DNA from: Xanthostigma xanthostigma
Lineage: Eukaryota > Arthropoda > Insecta > Raphidioptera > Raphidiidae
Length of the DNA: 64,000 nucleotides
Direction: 5' to 3'
NCBI GenBank assembly: GCA_963575645.1
Contig: OY754475.1
Coordinates: 18,266,509 to 18,330,508 of the forward strand
Position 1 is the stretch's first letter. Each line of letters starts with the position of its first letter. Below the pieces are notes generated by a model. That model worked only from the letters and a program-made list of their open reading frames with translations. It searched no databases and was not told where the DNA came from. Of the stretch, positions 1 through 10,605 are shown one piece after another. A program made the translations under genes and the position numbers.

Positions 1-113
1 GCTGAATATTCGTGGCATCTCTAGTTATTACGCCTAGTGGTCGCTGGAATGACCCGGTTGATATAAATCCCTATGACAAACGTCACACGTAGTATGCATG
101 CGCTTATGCCTTT
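1..113 (-). pseudogene. Frameshifted finger remains below ZnF-1
   Basis: On the minus strand, just past the ZnF-1 stop, another frame reads SSQLKRHKRMHT and then CDVCH. This matches the second half of one family finger and the start of the next. It shows that ZnF-1 once continued and was cut by a frameshift inside its third finger. The reading then degenerates and meets a stop. Confidence 0.6.
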
Positions 114-698
114 TCAATTGAGAAGAATAATTGTAACGTCACAGTGATGCGTTTTGCTAGCAGCGTGTAGAAGTTTGTGTACCTCCAGATCAGGCAAGTG
201 TTTAAAAAGCTTATAGCATAGGTCACACTGATATGGTTTCTCATGTGCCAGAATGTGTCTACTTAGAAAGCTCGGTGTATCAAAGCACTCTGTACAAATG
301 CCGCACTTAAACGGTTTCTCATTAGGATCCGCGCGATTCTGTATCCCTGATGTGTCCTCGCAACGTATATCACTGCCGTCGTCGTTAGATGAGACGTTTG
401 TAGTGTCGTCGACACATTCTGGTAAGAATTTGAATGATTTATCATCCATCGGTTCCTTCTTGATTTTGGATTTGAAAAACATTCCTTCGTTAATTTCCTC
501 TGTTGAATCAAAAGTGGCAGATTCTATCTCTTTCCAGTTAATACCTATTTTAGTGTCTCCGATTTCAATCTTTGGCTCCTTACTATCATATTTGGATAGA
601 GTTTCTACTGTTTCATCAGCATTATTTGTTGGGAGCAGTGGATTATCATCCATCGGTTCATCTTTGATTTCAGATTTTAAAATAATTTCGTTATTCAT
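114..698 (-). CDS. ZnF-1: truncated two-finger C2H2 protein
   Basis: This 194-residue member has a full family N-terminus but only two complete C2H2 fingers. Both paired acidic motifs are present ([12 protein letters not shown] near residues 7-18 and a KSKIKKEPMDD copy near residue 80), then a variant FLPECVDD. The fingers begin at about residue 131. The first linker is shortened to H-EKP, having lost the usual TG. The third finger opens as HHCDV and then frameshifts into ILLN and a stop. I start at the ATG of MNNEII because it aligns with the start region of every paralogue; the frame upstream is open but lacks an ATG. Promoter, exon 1, donor and acceptor are retained, so it may be transcribed. 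It may be a pseudogene or a short protein with weak DNA binding. Confidence 0.6.
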   Translation of the reverse strand: MNNEIILKSEIKDEPMDDNPLLPTNNADETVETLSKYDSKEPKIEIGDTKIGINWKEIESATFDSTEEINEGMFFKSKIKKEPMDDKSFKFLPECVDDTTNVSSNDDGSDIRCEDTSGIQNRADPNEKPFKCGICTECFDTPSFLSRHILAHEKPYQCDLCYKLFKHLPDLEVHKLLHAASKTHHCDVTIILLN

Positions 699-1375
699 TT
701 TATATGCTGAATTTAAATGCACAGTCAAGTTTTCTTCTCTGCTGATTTGTGGAGTTCTGATATATGCGTGTTATGAATTAAGATTCTCAGAAAATGCCAG
801 AATAATGATACTTGATTTGTTCTTTTTTTTCAAACTGATTTGTCCATATCTAAGAATCCAAAGAAAAACTGTTTATTTTTATATTTATGAAGTATTTTTT
901 CTGGTTTTAAAAACATGAGAAATATAACAGTAATAGTCTACTTTTTATACGAAAAGTTTTGAATATTTTCAACTGCAATATCTATTTTGTAAAACAAATT
1001 TATAAATTCAGTGTTTGAATCGGTTATTATAATTACAGAACAAAGTCTAGATAGAATTTTCCTTGATTTTAAATTAACTAAAATAATTAGTTGTACATTA
1101 ATAAACCACAACGCGTTTTGAAATAAAATAAAACTTAAAGACATAATTGAAATAAAAATGTGAAAAGAGAATAAAATAAATACAAAAAGTATAAGTATAA
1201 AAAGGAGGAAGTAAAATGATATATTAAATAAATTTAATTATATATTTAGTTTGTAAGGGCCATCCTATGTACATTGTACGGGCAACATAGCCCCCTATAG
1301 GTCCTATATTATTATGTATAATGTATATGGCAAAAATGGAATATATTATTATTATTATCATATACGCGACCTTAC

Positions 1376-1612
1376 CTGAACGGGACCACACTTTATAATT
1401 ACTACATCGTTGACTTTTCAGTCTAGTTTAAAATCCTATCGTAGTAGTTCCTCCAGCACGGTGATAGATTTGAACACGTTTTACTTAAAAACAAAACAGT
1501 TTACCGATATTTATGTAATAATAATATGAACACGTTCTAACGAGGCGTTTTTGAGCGAGCTGTCAAAATTTTTCTAGTGTGTCTATCCAAAACAGTGTTG
1601 CCAGCCTTGGCA
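1376..1612 (-). promoter_or_regulatory. ZnF-1 promoter-like block and non-coding exon 1
   Basis: Exon 1 ends at 1376 with TTCAG followed by GTAAG. The intron runs 1375-850 (526 nt), and the acceptor GGATTCTTAG places the exon 2 start at 849. The promoter-like block spans about 1529-1612 and contains AAAACAGTGTTGCCAGCC on the plus strand, the most diverged version together with ZnF-11. The first transcribed base is not known. Confidence 0.6.
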
Positions 1613-1848
1613 GTAAGTAATCAAGTGCCATCAGTGATAAATTGTAGTATAATTAAAAATATTACGGTATTTGCAAAAACATCGATATTAAAAAATTAAA
1701 AATAATAATTTGATTATAAAGTATGTTTTGTGGACTAAATCAGGAGTGGCGAACCTATGGCATGCGACAGATTATTGTTCGCACGGCATTGATTCGATGT
1801 TTCAGTCAACATGGCCGATTGCAGTATATTATACTTTGATTTTATACC
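1613..1848. other. Gene-less AT-rich stretch
   Basis: No gene is seen. At 1741-1757 CAGGAGTGGCGAACCTA resembles a hAT terminal repeat, but no matching right end was found, so it is at most a solo end. Confidence 0.3.
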
Positions 1849-2030
1849 GAGGGGGGTGGCTTAGCGGTGAGAGCACTAGACTCGCATTGGGGAGGTATCG
1901 GGTTCGAATCCCAGCGTGGGCAGATGTGGCTGGGACTTTTTCCTGCTGCCTCTCGCCGAGAAACGGTAATTCCTGTACCGGCCATCTTGTTGAGGTTTTC
2001 CATGATTTCTCTCAATTAATCCAGATATTA
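1849..2030 (+). mobile_element. tRNA-derived SINE, copy 1
   Basis: The element opens with an A-box-like TGGCTTAGCGGTGAG near 1857 and has the B-box GGTTCGAATCC at 1901-1911. A body of about 110 bp follows, with GAGGTTTTCCATGATTTCTC near the end. A second, inverted copy at 7128-7313 shares the head and the body, so this is a dispersed family and not a single tRNA relic. Confidence 0.85.
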
Positions 2031-2640
2031 TTATTATATTTATTATATTATATTTATGCAGATTGTTACGTTTATAGAATAAATTGTTGACTACATTCAA
2101 ATTTCCACCTTATACCCTCGACTAAAACGCATGCTTTGCTTCTGAAGACATTATTTGAACGCAATTTTCTCATTTATGTGTTCAACGATAACTTTTTTAC
2201 TCTGCGCTTACAATGTACAACACTATTGCAATTTAGAAGTTAAGTTTATGTATGCGACCTTAAACTGACACATAAAAAAGTGCCAGAAGATAGATAAGAA
2301 ATGTATAGCCGAACGTAACTACCTTAAGCCGCGTTCAAACTTCACAGCAGAACAGTGCAGAAAGCGACAACAGCCCTAGCAGGTCTAACGCCTAAGGCCT
2401 CTTGTTAAAGACAACGGATAACGGCCCGATTTTTAGCCTTTAGGACGGGCGACGGGCCGACGCGCAGTGTTCAATAGGTTAGTGTGAGTGTTTGTTAATG
2501 CGACTGGCATGTAACCGTTGTAACAAAATTCAACGGATACCCACGACCACGTAATTTCATAGAAGTCTGTTGACGACGACAGATGTGCACGCACGTTTTT
2601 ACCTATACCTACCTACCTACCTCGTGCTGCTCATTGTGAA
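2031..2640. other. Gene-less stretch with possible Harbinger-like end
   Basis: No coding region is supported. The segment 2345-2370 (CAGCAGAACAGTGCAGAAAG) loosely mirrors TTTCTGCAGAGCTCTGTTG near 3159. These could be the inner ends of a decayed PIF/Harbinger-type transposon around the MADF-like relic. The similarity is imperfect. Confidence 0.25.
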
Positions 2641-2641
2641 T

Positions 2642-3220
2642 ATGGAGTTTAAAATTGATATTGATATGGATTTATTAATTAGCCTTGTTCATAATAGGCC
2701 AGTGTTGGAACAAGACTTTAGAAAATTACAAAAATAAACAAGCAAGACATAATGTACTTGCACTTCTTCGCCCTTCGAGTATAGAACTGATATCGATAAC
2801 AACGGACGCGCTCACGTATATTAGCGGATCGTGTACAAAGGTAACCGTTTCGCGTCGGCCCGTTACCCGTTTACTAAAACAAGAGCCCTAAAGATGGGAG
2901 GACCTAGAGCGTCAAAAAAACGAATCTTGCCGAGTGTAGTACACTCGCAACTTCTCTCTGGAACTCCGATCTGGCACAAAGCGATGACAATGAAACAGAA
3001 ACTGACAAGAGTTCAGAAGACAGTCACTATCAGGGTGAGCAGCGATCATAGAAAAGACGCAAGGAAAGACCTTATGGCAGAAAACTGGAGGATGGATGCT
3101 TCTGACTGGTCGGTGCGATCGCGACTGCTCGGGCGGTCTTGTGTCGTCAGTGGAATATTTTCTGCAGAGCTCTGTTGTTCGTCAGGCAGGCGATGCTTAA
3201 AGCAATCAGTTCCGACAGCT
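2642..3220 (+). pseudogene. Decayed MADF-domain-like gene
   Basis: From the ATG at 2642 the frame reads MEFKIDIDMDLLISLVHNRP and continues VL before going off-frame. Shifting frame at about 2700 gives CWNKTLENYKNKQARHN. Together these match the opening of a MADF (Myb/SANT-like) domain: an I-x-L-V-x-x-R-P-x-L-W core, then a YK-rich helix. Further on, a frame near 2955-3050 is rich in D, E and S, like the spacer of MADF-BESS proteins. Several shifts and stops interrupt it. MADF proteins occur as host regulators and as the second protein of PIF/Harbinger transposons. A transposon origin is the more likely one here, given the surroundings, but this is inferred. Confidence 0.4.
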
Positions 3221-3240
3221 TGAAAGTGCCCGTGTACGGC

Positions 3241-3524
3241 CGGATTTAGTTTTTTCTCTCTATATGATCACGTTTTATGGACACTTTACATCTAGTCTAA
3301 AGTTGCGTAAGTAGGAGCAGTTCGTTGTCTTTATCAACCTTTAAAATGGCACTGACGTCATCGACGTTACATAATTCTGTGATAAAGCTACGATATCACG
3401 CATTTTAAAGGTCACAATCATAAATTTTAATGCATCGTCTTTGAACAAACATAAAAAACCATACGCGCCGAATTGATAACCCCGTTTTTTGAAGTCACTT
3501 AATAACTACAATTTAATTATTATA
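3241..3524. other. Gene-less stretch
   Basis: No gene is seen. A short imperfect inverted pair, CCTTTAAAATGG near 3340 and CATTTTAAAGG near 3401, may be a small MITE remnant. Confidence 0.3.
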
Positions 3525-4000
3525 ATTAATATAGAGATACTAGTTACCCGCGACTTCGCGCGTGACTGAGACGAAACACGGACGCATTCCCATAATTTGG
3601 CATAGTTACTCCTTTCTCGACGTAGACCCCCATAATAAATTTCAAAATTGATGACATTCACGTCCCGACAAACCTTGAAAATGACAGTCATGTTGATTTT
3701 TCGACTATTTACCTCTTTTCATCCTCTGAAGGGGTTGTTTTTGAAAAAGTATGAAACACGTGTTTATTTATTTGTTGGCAGGAGTAATTCTGCGCATTTT
3801 CAAATTAATACATCTATCTTATATGATTTCTCCATAAAAATTTTGAACCCCCGTTACACCTTTTTAAAACCTGTTCTTAGCGGATGCCTACGTCATAATA
3901 ACTATCTGTGTGCCAAATTTCAGTCCAATCCGTCCAGTGGTTTGAGCTGTACGTTGATAGATCAGTCAATCAGTCACGGTTTCCTTATATATATATTTAG
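3525..4000 (+). repeat. Dispersed insect-type repeat
   Basis: The segment opens with TACTAGTTACCCGCGACTTC and closes near AAATTTCAGTCCAATCCGTC, followed by a TATATATATTTAG tail. This layout is typical of very abundant non-autonomous repeats in insect genomes. The open frames inside have no family resemblance. Class assignment (Helitron-like or RTE-like tail) is not certain. Confidence 0.5.
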
Positions 4001-5453
4001 ATTTTACGTTGTAACGATAATATTTATCCTTACAATTTAATTATTATTTTTTATGTATGTTTTATTTTACTTTAATTTAAAATTTTGTCAAATAGTGTAC
4101 ATTTATACCAATTACTAATTACGTAAGTTTATAGGTTGAATTGACATTTATGTTACGTCTATTATAACTAAATTGATTTGCATTCTCGCTTTAAATTTTG
4201 AAAGTTAATAGTTTCTAAAAAACAGAAATATTTTAACTGGCGTCCGAACCAGTAATATCGCAGTGCAATATTGAAGATCGTCTATTAACATTAAATTATT
4301 CAATACGATACGCAATTGTAATAAAAATTGTTAAGTCGTTCGCGCTACGAGCCGGCAAGACGGAATTTTTAAAATTTAAATTTTTCACCATTGTAAACCA
4401 TAAGGTCAAGTCAACCTATAAACTTACAATTATTAAAATATTATTTAAATAAAAGGTAACCTTAAACCAATTCTTCTCGTACACAATTATTAAATATCAC
4501 CTCCACTGCGCATACTCATAACGAAATTAAAGAGAAGAAAAGTTGAAGTTACAACGTGTGAAGTTATAAAATGGCGGATAAAATCAAGTACCCCTGTATT
4601 CTTCGTATTCGCCGGGTGCGTGACAACAGCACCGCTCACCGTCCACAATGTTTCATGCTCTTATAACATTAATAATAATAATACTTTATTGCTCCAGAAT
4701 TGTATATTATATCAAATGAGCATTAGTTGTAATAATAATATTAAACGAAATCTTTAATTATCGAATTTTTTATACCCAGTTAAGGAGATATAGTGTTTAT
4801 GTTGTTGCAATATGAAAATAACGTATTGAGTGTAATTTTTATTTGGAAAAATGTGAACAAAGTTTATATTATTCGACGTCTACTTCCACGAAGACTACTA
4901 GCGCCGCTAGCGAGCTATAGAGCGGGATTGAACTGCCTTGTTATTATTGTTTGAAACCGCGAAGCTTCTCAATAAACGACATGGCAGGGGAAGTGCGGCG
5001 AAAACGACATCTAACGGCCACATGAAATCATACTCTATAACCGTTGCATGAGTTATTGCTCTCATTTAGTCCACAGCTAACGCTGCGGTCGATTCACTTG
5101 TCTCTACTTTATATACTTTGCACCCGGCTAATATGGAAAAGCAAAAATAAACGTAAATTGTGCAGTTTAATGACACTTATCCTTAAAATATTGCACTTGT
5201 TCCATATAAAATGTATAAAATTATGTCGACGTCAAAATAGGAATGTCAAATCATTTTGGATCACATCAAGTGTGCCAACATTAGGAAACAAAGACAACGT
5301 TCATCTGTCGTTTACTATTTTTAGTTGGGGATATTTAACAGCCAATAAACGATTACCATCTTCTGACCACGCTAATCGACTTTATTTTTAGGTTTTTAGT
5401 ACTGTTCGGTTTAAAATGGATTTGAATGGAAAACTAGAAATAAAAAAAATCCC
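4001..5453. other. Gene-less AT-rich stretch with one repeat
   Basis: No gene is supported. Bases 4596-4672 (CGCCGGGTGCGTGACA to TCATGCTCTTATAAC) recur inverted at about 55932-56002, so they belong to a low-copy dispersed repeat. A microsatellite of AATAAT units sits near 4670-4682, followed by ACTTTATTGCTCC. Confidence 0.4.
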
Positions 5454-5461
5454 GTATCTAT

Positions 5462-5990
5462 TAGTGATGTGCCGGATCGTTAAAAATGTATATCCGCGGA
5501 TACGGATCTGAATACGGATATTTGGTTTCAAGTTCCGCGGATACGGATACGGAACTTAACTTTCTTAGAGTACGCGGCGGTAAATATTGCACATCGATCT
5601 TTGGAAAGAGACTATCTGTTATGGGAAAAAGTTATTGACCTCTTTAAGAGTTAACTCTCATAACAGATTGTCTCTTTCGAAAGATAGATGTGCAATATCT
5701 CATTATAAAGATAGTTTTTTAGTAATTTTGAGTTATGTACTATTGGTATGGTACTCACTACGATAAATGTTTGCAATATAAAGATGCCAAATACTATTTA
5801 AAAAAAAAATATATTCTGAATGGAATTTAACAGTTTTTCATTATTACCTAATCACCTATATAATATATAAAATTTCATCTATGAATTGAAAATTAATAAG
5901 GTAAAAGATCCGCCAAAAACTAACTGATACGGATCTTTCTTCTCCCTCGGATATCCGCGGATACGGATACGGATATCCGGCACATTACTA
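5462..5990 (+). mobile_element. Non-autonomous hAT-like element A, copy 1
   Basis: The element is bounded by TAGTGATGTGCCGGAT and its inverse (ATCCGGCACATTACTA). It is flanked by a perfect 8-bp duplication, GTATCTAT, at 5454-5461 and 5991-5998, the hallmark of hAT transposition. Both subterminal zones hold tandem GGATACGGATAC units, probable transposase-binding sites. A smaller palindromic repeat is nested at 5586-5698. There is no transposase. A second copy lies at 57201-57744. Confidence 0.85.
5586..5698. repeat. Palindromic repeat nested in hAT-like element A
   Basis: The arms begin ATTGCACATCGATCTTTGG and end CGAAAGATAGATGTGCAAT. They enclose a centre around GACCTCTTTAAGAGTTAACT. The same palindrome is found in the other copy of element A near 57508-57621, so it was part of the element before the copies spread. 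Confidence 0.7.
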
Positions 5991-6144
5991 GTATCTATAC
6001 CAATATTACAAAGAGGTAAGTTTGTAAGTTTAGATGTAGGAGGTATTCTCCGAAATTACTGATTTCAAATTTTTTGAAGTAAAACTTCTTTACGTACGCT
6101 TGACTTGGGGAGTAGCTGGTATTTTTTATTTGTTCCTCTATATA

Positions 6145-6478
6145 TCTACGCTAATATATAAAGCTGAAGAGTTTGTTTGTTTGGTTGAACGCGTTAATCT
6201 TAGGAACTACTGGTTCGAATTGAAAAAACATTTATCGATGAAGGCTATAGGCTATATAATATCACGCTACGACCAATAGGAGCGGAGCATCAATGAAAAA
6301 TGTTGCAAAATATAACTCAAAATTTGTCCGTCCGGCAAAAACTTTTGAACGGTACCTCCGATCATCATAAAATTTGGACACTACATTAATCTCGATAAAC
6401 CAAGATGAACGTTCGTATTCATGTCCCTCCCCCCCATTCGTTCCTTTGCACCCGGGTGAAACCAGGCGGGACCGCTAG
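6145..6478 (+). mobile_element. Helitron-like non-autonomous element, copy 1
   Basis: The element starts with TC, preceded by A, then CTAATATATAAAGCTGAAG. It ends GCGGGACCGCTAG followed by T. Insertion between A and T, a TC start and a CTAG (CTRR-type) end fit the Helitron pattern, and there is no target duplication. Shared inner landmarks are GGCTATAGGCTATATAATAT and AACTTTTGAACGGTA. No Rep/helicase gene is present. Confidence 0.7.
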
Positions 6479-6479
6479 T

Positions 6480-6802
6480 AATATATATATAGCCAAAAGC
6501 TCCACTACTTTTGTTGCTACCGTGTTTTATCACAATCGTGTGCGCAGCCGCGAGGAGAGTAGCACATACCAGCATTTGCAGACTCTCTTTTGTTATTTCA
6601 TTGCATCCTTTTTATATGTGTGCAGACTGTACAACAGATATTATTATATTGCGTTACGTTAGTCTGTAACAATTTTCCTACTTTAGTATTTTAAACAGCT
6701 GTTTATTTGCTTTGTAGGACAAGCTTCAACTAGTTAAAATAAACGCTCCACATAACTAGTTCCCAGTTTAAACGGCGCATCGTTGCCCTTGTTTACAGGG
6801 TT
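6480..6802. other. Gene-less stretch
   Basis: No gene or clear repeat end is seen; the open frames are short and unsupported. Confidence 0.3.
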
Positions 6803-6930
6803 GCCAGACGTATACGTACGAGATTTCTCATATAATATGAGAAATCTCGTACCATTACGAGATTTACAGTTTTTGTACGAGATACAAGAATAACAAAATT
6901 CTCGTACAATTTTGTACGAGATTTTAACAA
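6803..6930. repeat. Palindromic GTACGAGATTT repeat
   Basis: Bases 6817-6853 form a near-perfect hairpin built on GTACGAGATTTCTCATAT and its inverse. The GTACGAGAT unit recurs several more times up to about 6920. It follows GGGTTGCCAGACG, a string also seen near 60829, so it is probably a MITE end. Confidence 0.55.
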
Positions 6931-7127
6931 TGATGACTGCCTTCGCTAGGTATCAGCCAAAAAGTGTAAGAATTTGCATCTTTACCTTACTATTTTCCAT
7001 CTATCACACTTCTCGTTATTTTCTAAAATTTTTGAACTTCAACTTAATTAATAGCAATGGGCGAATGAAGCATAGGAGTTTGACAGGTAATCGGCCATGG
7101 CCTTGAATAAGGAATCATCTCGATATT

Positions 7128-7313
7128 TATCTGGAATTGTTGAGGGAAACCATGGAAAACCTCAACAAGATGGCCGGTACACGAACTACCGTTTCTCGGC
7201 ATGAGGCAGTGGAAAAAAGTCCCAGCCACATCTGCCCCCGTCGGGATTCGAACCCGGTACCTGTCAAATGCGAGTTTAGTGACTGCTCTCACCGCTACGC
7301 CACCCCGCTCGGT
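7128..7313 (-). mobile_element. tRNA-derived SINE, copy 2
   Basis: Minus-strand copy of the SINE at 1849-2030. The B-box appears inverted as GGATTCGAACC at 7243-7253. The A-box side is near 7290-7306, and the GAGGTTTTCCATGG-type tail is near 7145-7165. The open frames across it are shadows. Confidence 0.85.
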
Positions 7314-7679
7314 AGTATCATAGGTATTAATAATAATAGGTAGGTAGAACTGTTTGTTGAATGTTGTTAATTTTATAACAAAACAGTGATTCACTTTTAA
7401 ATAATCTATATTCTATACTAATATATAAAGCTGAAGAGTTTGTTTGTTTGAACGCGCTAATCTCAGGAACTACTGGTTCAAATTGAAAAAATTTTTTTTT
7501 GTTGAATAGCCCATTAATCGAGGAAGGCTATAGCCTATAGGCTATATAATATTACGCTATGACCATTAGGAGCGGAGCTTTAATGAAAAATGTTGCAAAA
7601 TGTATCTCAAAAATAAGCTTCTATTCATGTGAAATGCACTAACCAGATATACTCATATTAGCGTTGTGAGAACACAACT

Positions 7680-7750
7680 TCAGGTGACTCAATCGTTAGA
7701 GCATACGACTGTCAACATCAGGGTCGTGGGTTCGAGCCCCACGTTGGGCG
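7680..7750 (+). tRNA. tRNA-Lys-like relic inside Helitron-like copy 2
   Basis: The 3' half, GGGTCGTGGGTTCGAGCCCC followed by ACGTTGGGCG, matches the T-arm and acceptor of eukaryotic tRNA-Lys(CTT). The D-arm region (GACTCAATCGTTAGAGCAT) also fits. The anticodon position reads GTC instead of CTT and the 5' acceptor strand does not pair, so it is not a working tRNA. The related element at 15294-15970 holds a better copy with a CTT anticodon. Confidence 0.6.
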
Positions 7751-7765
7751 AATATATTTTTATTT

Positions 7766-7952
7766 TTTTGACGTGATAACGTCTTATAAATTGATGAATC
7801 ACGTCAATATAAAAAGATGCAACACCGGCTGCATGCACGAAAAAGTGTAACGTTCCGCCTGACCCTGTGCGTGATTATTAAATATGATATTCGAGCGGAA
7901 TACGTTATCACGTAAAACTATCGTCCGTAAACCGACTTTACAGACAACCAAT
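7766..7952 (+). mobile_element. ACGTGATAACGT MITE, copy 1 (short)
   Basis: The ends are TTTTGACGTGATAACGTC and ACGTTATCACGTAAAAC, followed by a conserved CCGTAAACCGACTTTACAG tail. It is 187 bp long and an internal-deletion form of the roughly 660-bp copies at 9341 and 19081. It is inserted in Helitron-like copy 2. Confidence 0.7.
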
Positions 7953-8219
7953 CTTTTTTTTTATTTACTACATTGCTTTCTTCTATGGCTTACATTTAAA
8001 TTTATTTTAATTTTATTTAATTAATTTAAAAAAAATTATTAGTTAAAAAAAGTTTAAATACTGCTTTTTATCGACAAAAACTTTTGAACGGTAACTCCGA
8101 TCATCATGAAATTTGGACACAACATTCATCTCGGTAAACTAAGATGAATGTGTGTACTCGTGTTCCTCCCTTCCCCATTCGTTCATTTACACCTGGGTGA
8201 AACCAGACGGGACCGCTAG

Positions 8220-8944
8220 TAATTAATAAACAACTTTATTACGAACCTAATAGAGTTTTTTTTAATTATAAATTTGATGTCCGTCTTTAAAAATGTATGC
8301 TTGGCTTTTAAAAAAGATATGTCCGGCTTTTAGGGCAAAATGTCCGGTCTAATACAGCGCCGAGTCCGGATTTTGTATTTTAAGGCCTTGGAACCTTAGG
8401 TACGGAACCCTAGAAAATTAGTTGATTTTTATCGGAACATTGTTCTAATTAATTGTTAAACACTGAGACAGTGAATGTCAAAAGGATATATTTACATAAA
8501 TTATTCGCATGTAGTAGGTATATTAGTAGTATATTTTATTCATATAATAAATAGATTAATCTAACATTAAATTAACATATTGCATTCTTGCAACAAATAT
8601 AATAGCGAAACATTAGTCGTGTTAGCAAGCGCCAAACAATAATTTATCGTCAAGATTTGTGGCGACAGGAGACTCTTTTACATATTCATAAAGTGCAGTA
8701 TACGCTGCCGATGTCGTTTGGAGCAGTGGAAAGCAAACTTTTTCAGTTGCGAAACTTTAACAAGGGCCTGATAAACAGGCTTGTTGAGCGTCCATAACTT
8801 ACAATTCATTTGTTCAATAAATACGCTATTTGATACGAATTTTTAAACTGCCAAATATATACGAGTCGCCATGTTTATCTACTATGACGTCATTTTTGTA
8901 TAGTATAAAAACAAATGCCAGTAAGCCTCGGTGTTGTTTAAACA
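8220..8944. other. Gene-less stretch
   Basis: AT-rich sequence with no supported gene. A short patch near 8320-8375 repeats ATGTCCGGCTTTT-like units, probably a decayed MITE. Confidence 0.3.
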
Positions 8945-9017
8945 CTTTAAATCAGGGGCGGGCAAATCTTTTGAACGCCGGGCCGCATAGCTGATGAAAA
9001 TTTGACCGCGGGTCACA

Positions 9018-9044
9018 TAGATAGATAGATAGATAGATAGATAT
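9018..9044 (+). repeat. ATAG microsatellite
   Basis: About six and a half ATAG units. It lies just beyond the 3' end of the minus-strand LINE and may be that element's terminal simple repeat. Confidence 0.8.
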
Positions 9045-10605
9045 ATATTTTGTCAGTCGAGATATACAAAATCTGTTTGACACGTCAACAAAATATTAAA
9101 CATTATAAATTACGTATAAATTACACAATATAAAATATTAAAGAATAAAATTATTGGCAACATAAAAATTCATCTATGCTATAAAAGACCCGTTCTAATA
9201 AAAATGTTTTTACATTCCTTTTAAAAATGGAATATGTATTATTTTTACACCTTTCAGGTAGTCTATTGTATATATAGGCTGCGTAATTTTCTGGGCAATA
9301 CTTAAAAACGTCTTTCGTCGCTACGGGAATTTTAATTGATTTTTGACGTGATAACGTCTTATAAATTGATGAATCACCAATCTTATAAATTGATAAAACA
9401 CCGGCTGCATGCACGAAAAAGTGTAACGTTCCTAAAATCCTAACGTTCCTAACGTTCGTAACGCGTAACGTTCCGCCTGACCCTGTGCGTGCTTTTTGCT
9501 AATTTCTCGCTCAATTTAAATCAGATCGGTTTGAAACCAGTCTTAAACGAAAGAGGAGAACATTTTACATAGATTTCGTATAACAGAATTTGCCTAAACA
9601 GTTTTTTTATACAAATTTATATAGAAAAATAGCTGTATAAATGCAATGTTGTCTAATGCATGGCGCGACGCGGTCGGTCGTCTTTATTTGTCGTACATGG
9701 AAATTAGAAGATAACGTATGTCTTGTCTTAACATGAAAACGGCTGCATTTCTAATGTTTAATTCAATTTTTTGACATTAGTATTTTGTGAAATGCAACGC
9801 CTTCTAAGTTAAGTATTGGAATAACTAATTATTATTAGAACATAATACTTTGACAGTTGCAAACGTCACTTTTGACATTTCTTATCATTCCGACACCAAG
9901 GATAAGCGGATTGAAACTAAATTTTGGGAGGTTTAGGTTATGTATTACGGAATACGTTATCACGTAAAACTATCGTCCGTAAACCGACTTTACAGACAAC
10001 CAATTTTTTTCCTCGAGTATTATGACCATGTCCATCCTCTGCCAAGGCAGAGTTTGCCATATTTTTGTGAGCGTAAAGCAACAAGCAAAAGATATAAATG
10101 CATGGAACTGTCATGATTTTTTTTTCGAGAAAAATGGCCCTACAAGATTGGTTTCTTTTCAGTTTGAACATTGCGCGTACTATACTCTTTTGCTTGATGA
10201 AAACACTCACAAAAGAGGCATTATGACCCCAGGCTACAATACCATACCTTAACACAGGATAGACATGGCCATAATAAATTGTTTTTACTATGTCTGGACT
10301 CGCTAAAACATTGGCCCTTTTCATCACATACACAAACTTTGACAAGCTTTTACATAAATTACAGATGTGCTGATCCCATTTTAAATTATTTTGTAAAAAT
10401 ATGCCCAGAAATATACTCACCTCAGTCTCTTTTATTTTTATATTATTGACTACAATATCTATGTTATAGTCTATCCTGGACTGAACATTCCTGAAAAACA
10501 TTAATTTAGTTTTATTTTAATTAAGCACAAGTTTGTTAAATAGACACCATTCTCTTATTTCACTTAATGCTAAAGCTGTTTTTATTTTGAGTTGTTCGAT
10601 ACTAG
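9045..10605 (-). pseudogene. LINE reverse-transcriptase 3' fragment, interrupted
   Basis: The minus strand from about 10605 reads SEIREWCLFNKLVLN, then (10501-10004) FLGIFLQNNLKWDQHICNL and VLRYGIVAWGH. This is the thumb region of a non-LTR reverse transcriptase. After the MITE at 9341-10003 the frame resumes at 9340-9151 with YIYNRLPER and FYSIDEFL, the usual end of such proteins. The style suits the Jockey/CR1 group. The 5' part and catalytic core are missing and there is a stop just after LVLN, so it is dead. Confidence 0.75.
9341..10003 (+). mobile_element. ACGTGATAACGT MITE, copy 2 (660 bp)
   Basis: It starts TTTTGACGTGATAACGTC and ends with ACGTTATCACGTAAAAC plus CCGACTTTACAGACAACC. 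By eye it is almost identical over its length to the inverted copy at 19081-19740, which implies recent movement. No protein is apparent. It splits the LINE fragment. Confidence 0.75.

Larger units (their letters stand above)
7412..8219 (+). mobile_element. Helitron-like element, copy 2, with tRNA-like cargo
   Basis: It has the same start (TCTATACTAATATATAAAGC) and the same CTAG end followed by T as the copy at 6145. It is longer because it contains a tRNA-Lys-like segment at 7680-7750, plus an inserted MITE at 7766-7952. The base before TC is T here, so the exact 5' end is less certain than in the other copies. Confidence 0.7.

Noticed and set aside
253..918. Plus-strand frame of 221 residues opposite ZnF-1
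   Set aside because: It is the antisense shadow of the minus-strand coding exon and has no domain.
1591..1612. Promoter-like CAGTGTTGCCAGCC as a transposon end, since GGGTTGCCAGACG occurs in repeats near 6798 and 60829
   Set aside because: The similarity is short, and the promoter-like block keeps a fixed place in all eleven genes, which does not fit random insertions.
5044..5391. Plus-strand frame of 115 residues
   Set aside because: No recognisable domain, low-complexity composition, no splice or start support.
9018..9044. CRISPR-like or satellite array
   Set aside because: A plain ATAG microsatellite without spacers; CRISPR arrays are not expected in this kind of genome.
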